Shown: positions 16,157 through 26,188, numbered from the stretch's first letter. The stretch: 64,000 nt of DNA from CAG-791 sp045130475 (GCA_045130475.1 JBGUPU010000016.1:1-64000); one strand, 5' to 3'. Translations and numbers: made by a program. The notes: generated by a model not told the origin, from the letters alone.

Positions 16157-18484
16157 ATGACAGACATCAAAGGCCAGAAAGACAACATGAGCAAAATCGC
16201 TATAGACACCGGTAAGATCGAAAGCATCGGGGAATATCACTGTCCGGAGGATCTTTACCAGAGCCTTATTGACCGTGTGCGAAAATACCATCCATCAGAC
16301 GATATTTCGCTGATCGAGAAGGCTTATGAAGTGGCGCGCAGAGCCCATGAAGGGCAACTGCGCAAATCCGGAGAACCCTATATCATCCATCCGCTCTATG
16401 TGGCTATTATTCTGGCAGGCCTGGAGATGGACAAAGAGACTATTACGGCCGGCATCCTTCATGATGTAGTCGAAGATACTGTTCTGACCAGAAATCAGAT
16501 TGCCGAGCAGTTCGGAAATGACGTCGCCCTTCTTGTCGACGGTGTCACAAAACTGAAAAAACTGAAACTTTCCGGAGACTATGTGGACAGGACGCAGAGC
16601 CAGCAGGATATGCAGGCCAGGAACCTGCGCAAGATGTTTCTTGCAATGGCAAAGGATATCCGCGTTATCCTGATCAAGCTTGCGGACCGTCTGCACAACA
16701 TGCGCACACTCCAGTTTATGCCGCCTGAGAAGCAGCAGAGGATCGCGCAGGAAACTCTGGATATTTATTCGCCGATCGCCGATCGTCTGGGTATTTCGAA
16801 GATCAAAGTAGAGCTCGACGATCTCTCACTCAAATATCTGTACCCTGATGTTTACTATGATCTTGCGGCAAAGGTAGCGCAGCGCAAGAGCGAGCGCGAG
16901 CATTATGTGCAGGAGATTGCCATCGAAGTCCGTCAGCATATCCATGATGCCGGTATTGAGGGAGAGGTGGACGGACGTGTCAAGCATCTCTTCAGTATCT
17001 ACCGCAAGATGCTCAACCAGAAAAAATCTCTGGAAGAGATCTATGATCTGTTTGCCGTCCGCGTTATCGTAGGCACGATCCGTGACTGTTACGCGGTGCT
17101 CGGAACGATCCACGAGATGTACAAGCCCATACCGGGACGTTTCAAGGACTATATTGCCATGCCGAAGGCAAACATGTATCAGTCCCTGCACACGACCCTG
17201 ATCGGACCCGCCGGACAGCCCTTCGAGATTCAGATCCGCACCTATGAAATGCACCGTGCAGCAGAGTACGGTATTGCCGCCCACTGGAAATATAAGGAAG
17301 CAGGCGGAAGCCAGAAGGTCGAGAAGAACAGAGAAGAAGAGAAGCTTTCCTGGCTCCGTCAGATCCTCGAATGGCAGCAGGACATGTCCGACAACTGTGA
17401 GTTTATGGATCTGCTCAAGAGCGATCTGAACCTGTTCTCGGATGATGTGTACTGCTTCACGCCTCGCGGTGAAGTCAAGAATCTTCCCGCCGGTTCCACA
17501 CCCATCGATTTTGCCTATGCCATCCATACGGCTGTCGGCAATCGAATGGTCGGCGCCAGAGTCAATGACAAGATTGTCCCGATCGATTATGAGCTCAAGA
17601 ACGGCGACCGCATTGAGATATTGACAAGTCCCTCCTCTAAGGGACCCAGCCTTGACTGGCTCAGCATCGCAAAGAGCGCTTCTACCAGGAACAAGATCAA
17701 CCAGTGGTTCAAGCGTGAGAATAAGGATGACAACATCTCAAAAGGCAAGGAGCTGGTTATATCCTATGCCAGAAGCCATGGCATGCAGCTCTCTGACCTG
17801 ATGAAACCTTCTTACCAGGAATTTGTTCTGCGCAAGTATGGATTCAGGGACTGGGAATCCCTTCTAGCGGCCATAGGACACGGCGGCATGAAAGAAGGCC
17901 AGGTTGTCAATAAGCTCTATGACCTCTACACAGAGGACCATAAGCGCCGGCTCTCCAGCGAGGAGATCATCCAGCAGGTGCAGCAGCAGGCGGCATCCCC
18001 CAATATGCATTCCCGTGGCGCGGCCGGTTCTGTTGTTGTCAAGGGCGTTCACGATGTTTCCATCCGCTTCTCCAAATGCTGCAATCCTGTGCCCGGCGAT
18101 GAGATCGTAGGGTTTATCACAAGGGGAAGAGGCATTTCCATCCATCGGAAAGACTGCAGCAATGTGGTCAATATCCCCGAGGAGGAGAAAGACCGCATTA
18201 TCGAGGCCTCCTGGATTGAAAATGCTGTCGCGAAAAAGGAAGAGGGCTTCCTTGTCGAGATCAAGATTTTTGCCACTGACCGCAGCGGTCTTCTGAATGA
18301 CCTCACGAAAGTCTTTTCAGAGAGAGACATCAGCATCCTGCGCATCAGTTCCATGACCAGCAAACAGGGAATCGCCACTCTGATGCTGGGGTTTGAAGTC
18401 AAGAGCCGTGAAGAACTTCAGGAGATCATTTCGCGTCTCAATTCTGTCCGTGACGTCCGCGCGATCAAGCGGAACAGCGGCTGA
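16157..18484 (+). CDS. rel: Bifunctional (p)ppGpp synthetase/hydrolase
   Basis: Rel makes the stringent-response alarmone (p)ppGpp from ATP and GDP/GTP and also degrades it. The 775-residue product has the HD hydrolase domain (His102-Asp103 in HDVVEDT), the synthetase domain with GRFKDYIAMPK (R328-F-K-D, the RxKD form of bifunctional enzymes rather than the ExDD of RelA), a TGS domain (VYCFTPRGEVKNLPAG), a conserved Cys-containing region (FSKCCNPVPGDEIVG) and a C-terminal ACT domain (VEIKIFATDRSGLLNDL). The ATG at 16157 follows GAGGTG; the open frame upstream overlaps the promoter. It heads a run with the MBL hydrolase and hemZ, a common Clostridia arrangement. Confidence 0.96.
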   Translation: MTDIKGQKDNMSKIAIDTGKIESIGEYHCPEDLYQSLIDRVRKYHPSDDISLIEKAYEVARRAHEGQLRKSGEPYIIHPLYVAIILAGLEMDKETITAGILHDVVEDTVLTRNQIAEQFGNDVALLVDGVTKLKKLKLSGDYVDRTQSQQDMQARNLRKMFLAMAKDIRVILIKLADRLHNMRTLQFMPPEKQQRIAQETLDIYSPIADRLGISKIKVELDDLSLKYLYPDVYYDLAAKVAQRKSEREHYVQEIAIEVRQHIHDAGIEGEVDGRVKHLFSIYRKMLNQKKSLEEIYDLFAVRVIVGTIRDCYAVLGTIHEMYKPIPGRFKDYIAMPKANMYQSLHTTLIGPAGQPFEIQIRTYEMHRAAEYGIAAHWKYKEAGGSQKVEKNREEEKLSWLRQILEWQQDMSDNCEFMDLLKSDLNLFSDDVYCFTPRGEVKNLPAGSTPIDFAYAIHTAVGNRMVGARVNDKIVPIDYELKNGDRIEILTSPSSKGPSLDWLSIAKSASTRNKINQWFKRENKDDNISKGKELVISYARSHGMQLSDLMKPSYQEFVLRKYGFRDWESLLAAIGHGGMKEGQVVNKLYDLYTEDHKRRLSSEEIIQQVQQQAASPNMHSRGAAGSVVVKGVHDVSIRFSKCCNPVPGDEIVGFITRGRGISIHRKDCSNVVNIPEEEKDRIIEASWIENAVAKKEEGFLVEIKIFATDRSGLLNDLTKVFSERDISILRISSMTSKQGIATLMLGFEVKSREELQEIISRLNSVRDVRAIKRNSG

Positions 18485-18557
18485 TTGCGTTATTGTTCAC
18501 AGACTGACCGTCTGTTTCAGGCGTCAGCAGACTCAACATTCAGAAGGGGAAGATAGA

Positions 18558-19205
18558 ATGTCGGATTCGAAGGGAGTCATTAAGGTAAACTGTTTTGTGG
18601 TCGGTATGGTCCAGACCAATTTTTACTACCTCCACAGGGAAAACAGCAATGAAACCATCGTCTTTGACCCGGCAGACCTGGGCGACAGACTCTATGAGGA
18701 ACTGGAGAAGAGAGGCCTGCAGGTGAAGGCGATCTTCCTTACGCATGCGCACTTTGACCACATCATGGGTGTGGAGGCGCTCAAGGCACAAACAGGCGTC
18801 CCTGTTTATGCATGTATCCATGAGAAGCGTCTGTGCGAATCTGCCAGACTCAATCAGTCTCAGATGACCGGCCGTCCCTGCACTGTATCACCTGATTATT
18901 ATCTTGAAGACAATGAGGAGATCACAGTCGCGGACATCACGATGAAGACGATCTTTACCCCCGGACACACAGAGGGAAGCTGCGCCTATTATATCGAGGA
19001 AGGTCATATCCTGATCAGCGGCGATACCCTTTTCCAGGGCTCGATCGGCCGGTCCGACATGCCTACCGGCGATGGGGAGACACTTCTGGAGTCCATCCGC
19101 ACTCGTCTCTATACCCTGCCCGATGATACAACTGTTTTCTCCGGCCACGGAGATACGACGACCATCGGATATGAGAAAAAGCACAACTGGTTTGTGAGAG
19201 CATAA
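18558..19205 (+). CDS. MBL-fold metallo-hydrolase (glyoxalase II-like)
   Basis: The product has 215 residues of the metallo-beta-lactamase fold. Zinc ligands appear in order: THAHFDH (His63, His65, Asp67, His68), TPGHTEGS, SGDTLF and FSGHGD. This is the short YcbL/GloB-like hydrolase type commonly found between rel and hemZ in Firmicutes; the natural substrate of this group is not established. AAGGGGA precedes the ATG at 18558; open sequence further upstream overlaps the end of rel in another frame. It is followed by hemZ after 29 bases. Confidence 0.9.
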   Translation: MSDSKGVIKVNCFVVGMVQTNFYYLHRENSNETIVFDPADLGDRLYEELEKRGLQVKAIFLTHAHFDHIMGVEALKAQTGVPVYACIHEKRLCESARLNQSQMTGRPCTVSPDYYLEDNEEITVADITMKTIFTPGHTEGSCAYYIEEGHILISGDTLFQGSIGRSDMPTGDGETLLESIRTRLYTLPDDTTVFSGHGDTTTIGYEKKHNWFVRA

Positions 19206-19234
19206 TCCCTCAGCAGACCGATAGTTTTTGTATA

Positions 19235-20725
19235 ATGATTACTGCAATTGTAAATATTGAGCTATATAGATACGAAATACACTCTTTGCTTAAGGCTTTT
19301 TATCCGCAGGAGGATGTCAAAGTACTGACTGAGGCGGATGCCGCAACCAACAGAAAGTATCAGCAGATTGCGAAAGAGCCTTTTCTGAGGGTGTTTTTTG
19401 CGGCCAAAGAAGTCAGGCTTTCCTTCTGCGACAACAGTGATTCCCGCTCCGCCTCTGCGCCGGAGGGAGTATCCTTTGCCGAGAAGGGGACACTCCTGAA
19501 GACACAGATGAAGCATCTGCTCTATGCCATGCTTGCAGACAGAGAGAAAAGGAGGCTGCCCTGGGGAGAGCTGATCGGAATCCGGCCGACAAAGATCGCC
19601 ATGCAGTCCCTGCTGCGGGGAGAGACACCGGAAGAGGCTGCCGCGGATATGGTGAGAGAGCATCTTGTGAGTCCCGCCAAGGCCATGCTCTCAGCGCAGA
19701 TCGCGCAGAGGGAAAGGGAGATCCTGGCGGATATCCACTACGAGAACGGCTACAGCCTCTATGTGGGCATACCTTTCTGTCCCACAACCTGCCTGTACTG
19801 CTCCTTCCCCTCTTTTAATCTGGCAAAGTGGAAGGACAAGGTGGATGCCTATCTCGATACGCTGGAAAGGGAAATGGAATCTTCTGCGGCGCTTATGCGG
19901 GGATGTGTGCTGGATACAGTCTATATCGGCGGCGGCACACCGACGACTCTTGAGCCCCGGCAGCTGCAACGGCTGTTTTCCATGCTGGAAAAATTTTTTC
20001 CCATGAAAGGCATTCAGGAGTTCACCATCGAGGCCGGCAGACCTGACAGCATCACAGCGGACAAGCTTCGTGTGATCCGTGCGCATAATGTGACCAGGAT
20101 CAGTGTCAATCCTCAGACTATGAAAGAAGAGACACTGCGTCTGATCGGCAGACGGCATACAGTGCAGCAGGTCAGAGACGCCTTCCGGCTCTGCCGTGAG
20201 GCGGGATTTGACAATATCAATATGGATATTATCCTTGGACTCCCCGAGGAGACGGAAGAGGATGTGCGCAGGACTCTGGAGGAAATCGAAAAGCTTTCCC
20301 CTGACAGCCTGACAGTCCATTCGCTTGCTCTCAAGAGAGGGTCGCGCATGCAGAAGTATATTGAGGAAAAAGGATTTTCTTCTATTAACAATACTGATGG
20401 CTGCATGGAGATCGCGGCAGAATCTGCTGCCCGCATGGGGATGGATCCCTATTATTTATACAGACAGAAAAACATATCCGGCAATCTGGAAAATGTGGGC
20501 TATTCCCGCCCTGGAAAAGCCGGAATCTATAATATCCTTATCATGGAGGAGAAACAGTCCATTCTTGCTCTCGGAGCAGGCAGCATTTCAAAGGCTGTCT
20601 TTCCCGGGGGACGGATCGAACGCAGTGACAACTGCAAGGATGTGGAGACCTATCTCGAAAATGTCGACGAGATGATCGAACGCAAAGTGCGTCTGGGGAT
20701 CGGTAATACAGCCGAGGCTCAATAA
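19235..20725 (+). CDS. hemZ: Coproporphyrinogen dehydrogenase HemZ (radical SAM)
   Basis: The 496-residue radical SAM protein has an N-terminal extension of about 170 residues before the cluster motif, as in HemZ rather than HemN. The CxxxCxxC motif is Cys182-PTT-Cys186-LY-Cys189, followed by the SAM-binding YIGGGTPTTLE. HemZ-type proteins are annotated as oxygen-independent coproporphyrinogen III oxidases, but many anaerobes carry one without a haem pathway, so the reaction is uncertain. No haem genes lie in this window. There is no Shine-Dalgarno sequence before the ATG at 19235; translation may depend on the upstream gene 29 bases away. Confidence 0.88.
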   Translation: MITAIVNIELYRYEIHSLLKAFYPQEDVKVLTEADAATNRKYQQIAKEPFLRVFFAAKEVRLSFCDNSDSRSASAPEGVSFAEKGTLLKTQMKHLLYAMLADREKRRLPWGELIGIRPTKIAMQSLLRGETPEEAAADMVREHLVSPAKAMLSAQIAQREREILADIHYENGYSLYVGIPFCPTTCLYCSFPSFNLAKWKDKVDAYLDTLEREMESSAALMRGCVLDTVYIGGGTPTTLEPRQLQRLFSMLEKFFPMKGIQEFTIEAGRPDSITADKLRVIRAHNVTRISVNPQTMKEETLRLIGRRHTVQQVRDAFRLCREAGFDNINMDIILGLPEETEEDVRRTLEEIEKLSPDSLTVHSLALKRGSRMQKYIEEKGFSSINNTDGCMEIAAESAARMGMDPYYLYRQKNISGNLENVGYSRPGKAGIYNILIMEEKQSILALGAGSISKAVFPGGRIERSDNCKDVETYLENVDEMIERKVRLGIGNTAEAQ

Positions 20726-20802
20726 ATCGTATCCGCAGCAGAAAAGACAGACTCTTCCGATAAGTCGGAAAACAAAAAATACAAGGAACCGGTAATTTTC
20801 AT

Positions 20803-22950
20803 ATGGCAGTAAGTCGAAAAAAACACAATCTGGTGATCGTGGAGTCACCTGCAAAGGTAAAGACGATCAGGAAATTTCTTGGATCAAACTATGAAGTAGC
20901 CGCATCGAACGGACATGTCCGTGATCTTCCCAAGAGCAAGATGGGAATTGACATCGAACATGATTATGAACCTCAGTACATTACCATTCGCGGTAAAGGG
21001 GAGCTTCTGGCAGGTCTGCGCAAAATGGTCAAAAAAGCAGACCGCATCTATCTGGCAACGGACCCTGACCGTGAGGGAGAGGCGATTTCATGGCATCTGA
21101 TGGCGGCTCTCAAGCTCGAGGACACCAAAGACAAGCAGGTTTCCAGGATCACATTTAACGAGATCACGAAAAATGCTGTCACGCAGTCTCTGAAAAATGC
21201 CAGGGAACTGGATATGAACCTGGTCGACGCACAGCAGACCCGCCGCATTCTGGACCGTATGGTCGGATATGAGATCTCTCCCCTTCTGTGGGCAAAGGTC
21301 AAGCGCGGTCTTTCCGCCGGCCGTGTACAGTCCGTGGCATTGCGCATGATCGGAGACCGTGAGGACGAGATCAACTCATTTATCCCCCAGGAATACTGGA
21401 CGTTGGACGCCTCATTGAAGGTGAAGGGCAGCACAAAGCCGCTGGTGGCTCATTATTACGGAAGTATCGGGGAAGACGGCAGGGCCGTGCGCACGGAGCT
21501 GGGGACGCAGGAGGAGACCATGCGGATCGTAAACGGGCTTTCAGACGGCTCTTTTGAGATCCGGGAAGTGCGCCGTTCGGAGCGTACGCGCAAATCTCCC
21601 CTGCCTTTCACTACTTCCACCCTGCAGCAGGAGGCCAGCAAAGTCCTGAATTTCTCTACGCAGAAGACCATGCGCGTCGCGCAGCAGCTCTATGAAGGTG
21701 TAGAGATCAAGGGACAGGGGACGGTTGCGCTGATCACCTACCTCAGAACCGACAGCATCAGGATCTCGGATGAAGCACAGGCTGCCGCAGCCTCCTTCAT
21801 CGGTGAGAATTATGGTGAAGAATATATTCTGAATAGAGAAAAAGAGGAGAAAAAGAGCGGAAAGATCCAGGACGCACATGAGGCGATCCGCCCCACGGAC
21901 GTCACCCGCCTTCCCGCGTCTGTCCGCGATTCGCTCTCACGAGAGCAGTATCGACTGTATCAGCTGATCTGGAAACGCTTTGTGGCAAGCCGCATGAGCG
22001 CTGCAAAATATGAGACCACACAGGTCCGGGTTGCGGGTACACCGGGAGCGTCTGCCGGCTCCGCTGAGAGGATTCCCGCACAGCTGTTTACTGTCTCGGC
22101 TTCCCGACCGATTTTCGATGGCTTCCAGAAAGTATATATTGAGGACGAAGAAGAAAAATCGCCTTCGATCAGCAAGGGGATTGATGAGAATACAGAGCTT
22201 ACGCTGGAGTCTTTTGACCCCCGTCAGCATTACACACAGCCCCAGCCGCACTACACGGAGGCAACCCTGGTGCGGGCCCTGGAAGAGCAGGGGATCGGAC
22301 GCCCCAGTACCTATGCTCCCACGATCACGACCATCCTTGCCAGAAGGTATATCGTCAAAGAGGAGAAAAACCTCTACATGACAGAGCTGGGAGAAGTGGT
22401 CAACAATATCATGAAACAGGCCTTCCCGACCATTGTGGATCCCTCCTTCACGGCCAATATGGAGGCGCTGCTGGACGGAATCGCGGACGGAGAAGTGCGC
22501 TGGAAGATGGTGATCGAGAATTTCTATCCCGATCTGCACGAGGCGGTTCTCGAGGCGGAAAAAACCCTTGAAAAGGTCAAGATCGCGGATGAGGAAACAG
22601 AGGAGATCTGCGAGAACTGCGGCCGCCATATGGTCATCAAGTACGGACCTCACGGCAAGTTCCTTGCCTGCCCCGGCTTCCCCGAGTGCCACAATACCAA
22701 ACCTTATTATGAGAAGATCGGCGTCGCCTGTCCCAAGTGCGGCAAAGATATCATTGTGAGGATGTCCAAAAAGGGACGCCGCTATTACGGCTGTATGGGC
22801 AATCCCGAATGTGACTTTATGGTATGGCAGAAACCTTCGAAAAAGAGATGCCCGCGCTGCGGCAGCATCATGCTGGAAAAGGGGAGCAAGCTTGTCTGTG
22901 CCGACAAGGAGTGCGGATATATCGAAAATCAAAGTGAATCCGCAGAATAA
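20803..22950 (+). CDS. topA: DNA topoisomerase I
   Basis: Type IA topoisomerase that relaxes negative supercoils. The 715-residue product begins with the Toprim domain (NLVIVESPAKVKTIRKFL; acidic triad in LATDPDREGEAISWHL). The catalytic tyrosine is Tyr313 in ITYLRTDS. The C-terminus has three zinc ribbons: CENC..CPGFPEC, CPKC..CMGNPEC and CPRC..CADKEC. AAGGA lies about 13 bases before the ATG, a weak ribosome binding site. It lies between hemZ and codY on the same strand; a topA-codY neighbourhood is common in Firmicutes. Confidence 0.97.
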   Translation: MAVSRKKHNLVIVESPAKVKTIRKFLGSNYEVAASNGHVRDLPKSKMGIDIEHDYEPQYITIRGKGELLAGLRKMVKKADRIYLATDPDREGEAISWHLMAALKLEDTKDKQVSRITFNEITKNAVTQSLKNARELDMNLVDAQQTRRILDRMVGYEISPLLWAKVKRGLSAGRVQSVALRMIGDREDEINSFIPQEYWTLDASLKVKGSTKPLVAHYYGSIGEDGRAVRTELGTQEETMRIVNGLSDGSFEIREVRRSERTRKSPLPFTTSTLQQEASKVLNFSTQKTMRVAQQLYEGVEIKGQGTVALITYLRTDSIRISDEAQAAAASFIGENYGEEYILNREKEEKKSGKIQDAHEAIRPTDVTRLPASVRDSLSREQYRLYQLIWKRFVASRMSAAKYETTQVRVAGTPGASAGSAERIPAQLFTVSASRPIFDGFQKVYIEDEEEKSPSISKGIDENTELTLESFDPRQHYTQPQPHYTEATLVRALEEQGIGRPSTYAPTITTILARRYIVKEEKNLYMTELGEVVNNIMKQAFPTIVDPSFTANMEALLDGIADGEVRWKMVIENFYPDLHEAVLEAEKTLEKVKIADEETEEICENCGRHMVIKYGPHGKFLACPGFPECHNTKPYYEKIGVACPKCGKDIIVRMSKKGRRYYGCMGNPECDFMVWQKPSKKRCPRCGSIMLEKGSKLVCADKECGYIENQSESAE

Positions 22951-23067
22951 ACAGTATTGAATCTATATATCAGATATGGGATGGCTCCGATTCTGCAAAC
23001 GGGAGTCTATAGAGACCATGTCGCATTGATGTCTTCAGGGGGACCTGTGGCAGCAGGAGGTGAAAAT

Positions 23068-23871
23068 TTGGATACTCTGCACGCGGCTAGAAATGTTGTG
23101 CTGTTGGATAACACAAGGAAGATTGAAAAGCTGATCCACAACAATGATACAGGAAAAGTCGTCTTCAACGATATCTGCAAGGTTATGAGCGAGATCCTGC
23201 AGGCGCATATTCTTGTGATCAGCAAAAAAGGAAAAGTGCTGGGCGTCGGCCAGTGCAAGGAAGTGGATTCCGCCCACGGAATGATCACCGAAGAAATCGG
23301 CACATTCGTGAATCCGGAACTCAATTCACGTCTTCTGGACGTTCTTTCCACTCATGAGAATGTTGCCCTGCAGACACTGGGCTTTTTCGAGGAGGAGGAC
23401 AGGGACCTGATGGGAATCGTCCTGCCGATCGAAGTCGCCGGCGAGCGTCTGGGCACTGTCTTTATTTACAAGGACGGAGAGCATTTTGACATCGATGACA
23501 TCATCCTTTCCGAGTACGGAACCACGGTTGTCGGTCTGGAAATGCTGCGCGCAGTCTCTGAGGAGACCGCCGAGGAGAGCCGCAAGATCGCAGTTGTAAA
23601 ATCCGCGATCAGTACTCTCAGCTATACCGAGATGCATGCCATCATCCATATCTTCGAAGAACTCGACGGTGTGGAGGGCATTCTGGTCGCCAGCAAGATT
23701 GCGGACAAGGCCGGAATCACCCGCAGTGTCGTCGTCAATGCCCTGCGCAAGTTCGAATCTGCCGGTGTTATCGAGTCACGCTCCTCGGGCATGAAGGGAA
23801 CTTATATAAAGGTCCTCAACGATGCAATCTACGGCGAGCTGGCCGGCCTGCGCAGGCAGGTACAGCCCTGA
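23068..23871 (+). CDS. codY: GTP/branched-chain amino acid-sensing repressor CodY
   Basis: CodY is the global nutrient regulator of Firmicutes; it binds DNA when isoleucine/valine and GTP are plentiful. The start is TTG 23068 because AGGAGG (23055-23060) lies exactly 7 bases upstream and the resulting 267 residues match the family's 259-265. Open sequence back to 22957 would add an unlikely 37-residue extension. The N-terminal GAF part includes KVVFNDICKVMSEIL and ILVISKKGKVLG. The C-terminal winged helix-turn-helix (ASKIADKAGITRSVVVNALR, then FESAGVIESRSSGMKGTYIK) is near-identical to known CodY. Confidence 0.97.
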   Translation: MDTLHAARNVVLLDNTRKIEKLIHNNDTGKVVFNDICKVMSEILQAHILVISKKGKVLGVGQCKEVDSAHGMITEEIGTFVNPELNSRLLDVLSTHENVALQTLGFFEEEDRDLMGIVLPIEVAGERLGTVFIYKDGEHFDIDDIILSEYGTTVVGLEMLRAVSEETAEESRKIAVVKSAISTLSYTEMHAIIHIFEELDGVEGILVASKIADKAGITRSVVVNALRKFESAGVIESRSSGMKGTYIKVLNDAIYGELAGLRRQVQP

Positions 23872-23995
23872 GGAAAACCGGCCTGCACCTGCAGGATCGG
23901 TCTCCGCAAATCTTTTTCGGGCTTTTGGACAAGAGCCTTCAGTTTCGGGATCTGCAGTGTGAGAAAGCAGAATGATGCTTTCTCAAAATTACCTC

Positions 23996-24024
23996 TTGCA
24001 CAATCTCACTGAATGTGCTATTGT
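23996..24024 (+). promoter_or_regulatory. rpsB-tsf promoter
   Basis: TTGCAC (23996-24001), 17-base spacer, TATTGT (24019-24024). About 130 bases of leader follow before rpsB; ribosomal-protein autoregulation there is possible but no known leader motif was identified. Confidence 0.75.
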
Positions 24025-24163
24025 TTTTAAGTTGCTAATTTTATGTCTTTTTATCAGACACGCGTCCCAGCGGATGCCGGTGCTCTTTGCAAATAAAGGG
24101 TGGCAGAATCCTCAATGACCGCGAAAGGGCGCGGAAGAAAAACCAGTTAGGAGGAAACTAAAC

Positions 24164-24931
24164 ATGGGTATCGTATCAATGAAACAGCTCCTGGAAGCAG
24201 GCGTGCACTTCGGTCATCAGACAAGACGCTGGAACCCCAAGATGGCTCCCTACATCTTCACCGAGCGCAACGGCATTCACATCATCGACCTGCAGAAGTC
24301 CGTCATCCTCGTGGATGAGGCCTACAAGGCAGTTTTCCAGATCGCTGAGCAGGGCGGCACAATCCTTTTCGTCGGCACCAAGAAGCAGGCGCAGGATGCA
24401 GTCAAGGCCGAGGCTACACGCTGCGGCATGTACTATGTCAACGAGAGATGGCTCGGCGGCATGCTGACCAACTTCAAGACCATCCGCAGCCGCGTTGAGC
24501 GCCTCCGCAAGATCGAGCAGATGGCTCAGGACGGCACTTTTGATGTTCTGCCCAAGAAGGAAGTTGCCAAGCTCCAGAAGGAGTGGGACAAGCTTGAGAG
24601 AAACCTCGGCGGAATCAAGGACATGACCCGCATTCCCGACGCGATCTTCGTAGTTGACCCCAAGAAGGAGAGAATCTGCGTGGCAGAGGCTCATGCACTG
24701 GGCATCACTCTGATCGGTATCGGCGACACAAACTGCGATCCCGAAGAGCTCGACTTCATCATCCCCGGCAACGACGATGCAATCCGTGCAGTCAAGCTGC
24801 TCTGCAGCAAGATGGCTGACGCTGTCATCGAGGCAAACCAGGGCGCAGAGGCTGACGCAGCTGAGCAGGAAGCTCTTGCAGAAGAGTCCGCAGCTTCCGA
24901 GGCTGAGCAGGCTGCAGAGGGAACTCTCTGA
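24164..24931 (+). CDS. rpsB: 30S ribosomal protein S2
   Basis: The 255-residue protein opens with MKQLLEAGVHFGHQTRRWNPKM and continues NGIHIIDLQKSV, ERWLGGMLTNFKTI and DAIFVVDPKKE, all S2 hallmarks. It binds the small-subunit head and recruits S1. The C-terminal 25 residues are an Ala/Glu-rich acidic tail. A strong TTAGGAGGAAA site precedes the ATG. It forms the classic rpsB-tsf operon, with tsf 104 bases downstream, and shows the C-ending codon bias of highly expressed genes. Confidence 0.98.
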   Translation: MGIVSMKQLLEAGVHFGHQTRRWNPKMAPYIFTERNGIHIIDLQKSVILVDEAYKAVFQIAEQGGTILFVGTKKQAQDAVKAEATRCGMYYVNERWLGGMLTNFKTIRSRVERLRKIEQMAQDGTFDVLPKKEVAKLQKEWDKLERNLGGIKDMTRIPDAIFVVDPKKERICVAEAHALGITLIGIGDTNCDPEELDFIIPGNDDAIRAVKLLCSKMADAVIEANQGAEADAAEQEALAEESAASEAEQAAEGTL

Positions 24932-25035
24932 TTCTTTTGAGAGTCGGACAGAGATTAGGAACTGAATATGCTGCTGCAGACCCCTGCGCGGAGTCTGCGG
25001 CACAGAGATAAAGATAGATCGAAAGGAAGTACACT

Positions 25036-25983
25036 ATGGCAATTACAGCTGCACAGGTTAAAGAGCTGCGCGAGGCAACCGGCGCAGGTATGATGGACTG
25101 CAAGAAGGCCCTTATGGAGACCAATGGCGACATGGACGCCGCTGTTGAGGTTCTTCGCAAGAAAGGTCAGGCTAAGGCTGAGAAGAAGGCCAGCAGAATC
25201 GCTGCAGAGGGTATCTGCCTCATCGCAACCGACGGCGACCAGAAGGCAGCCGTTGTCGAGGTCAACTCCGAGACCGATTTCGTCGCCCAGAACGAGAAGT
25301 TCCGCACCTATGTCGCAAAGGTCGCAGATCAGGCTCTGAAGACTGAAGCAAAAGACATCGATGCATTCATGGCTGAGCCCTGGATCGAAGACGGTTCCAA
25401 GACTGTCAGCGAAGCACTCGTTGACATGATCGCTGTCATCAGCGAGAAGCTGAGCATCCGCCGCTTTGAGCAGGTTGCAGCACAGGACGGCTGTGTTGTC
25501 TCCTATCTGCACGGCAAGGGCCGCATCGCCGTTATCATCGACGCCAAGACCGGTGTTGTCAACGACGCTGTCAAAGAAGCTCTGACCAACGTTGCAATGC
25601 AGGTTGCAGCTATGTCTCCCAAGTATGTCACAGTGGATGAAGTTCCCGAGTCCTACAAAGAGCACGAGAAAGAGATTCTTCTGGCACAGGCAATTGAAGA
25701 GAACGAGAAGCTTCCCGAGAATAAGCGCAAACCTCAGAACATCATCGAGAAGATGCTGATCGGCAGACTCAACAAAGAGCTCAAGCAGATTTGCCTGTAT
25801 GATCAGGTTTATGTCAGAGCTGAGGATGGCAAGCAGACCGTCGCACAGTATCTGCAGCAGGTCGGCAAGGCCAACGGCACAGACCTTTCTGTCCGCCGCT
25901 TCGTCCGTTTCGAGACCGGCGAAGGCATTGAGAAGAAGGTCGAGAACTTCGCAGAGGAAGTTATGAGCCAGATCAAGCACTGA
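25036..25983 (+). CDS. tsf: Elongation factor Ts
   Basis: EF-Ts is the nucleotide exchange factor for EF-Tu. The 315-residue protein starts with the UBA-like region AQVKELREATGAGMMDCKKAL and has the conserved EVNSETDFVAQNE segment that contacts EF-Tu. It is second in the rpsB operon; GAAAGGAAG precedes the ATG and a strong terminator follows. The length is slightly above the 290-residue mean of the family, consistent with clostridial forms. Confidence 0.98.
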   Translation: MAITAAQVKELREATGAGMMDCKKALMETNGDMDAAVEVLRKKGQAKAEKKASRIAAEGICLIATDGDQKAAVVEVNSETDFVAQNEKFRTYVAKVADQALKTEAKDIDAFMAEPWIEDGSKTVSEALVDMIAVISEKLSIRRFEQVAAQDGCVVSYLHGKGRIAVIIDAKTGVVNDAVKEALTNVAMQVAAMSPKYVTVDEVPESYKEHEKEILLAQAIEENEKLPENKRKPQNIIEKMLIGRLNKELKQICLYDQVYVRAEDGKQTVAQYLQQVGKANGTDLSVRRFVRFETGEGIEKKVENFAEEVMSQIKH

Positions 25984-26027
25984 TGATCTCAGTAAGTAAC
26001 TGATTGCGGGAGTAATACGCATTAGAA

Positions 26028-26064
26028 GCGCCTGTATGGATTCTTTTCATACAGGCGCACTTTT
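26028..26064 (+). terminator. rpsB-tsf terminator
   Basis: Perfect 11-bp stem GCGCCTGTATG / CATACAGGCGC followed by ACTTTTC. Confidence 0.88.
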
Positions 26065-26117
26065 CATATTGCCGCAGAAGTTGTATGATAGTACCGAAGC
26101 TGCCGGACCTGCGAATA

Positions 26118-26126
26118 TGATACAAT
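26118..26126 (+). promoter_or_regulatory. Extended -10 promoter before mecA
   Basis: TG-A-TACAAT about 60 bases upstream of mecA; no good -35 box. Confidence 0.55.
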
Positions 26127-26188
26127 GCGGTCTGGCTGTATTTATTCTTCACCGCAGGAGATTTTGTTTTTGTCCGGAAGGATTTTGA

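Noticed and set aside
19231..19236. TATAAT at the hemZ start as a leaderless promoter
   Set aside because: The box overlaps the ATG itself and has no -35, so transcription would start inside the gene.
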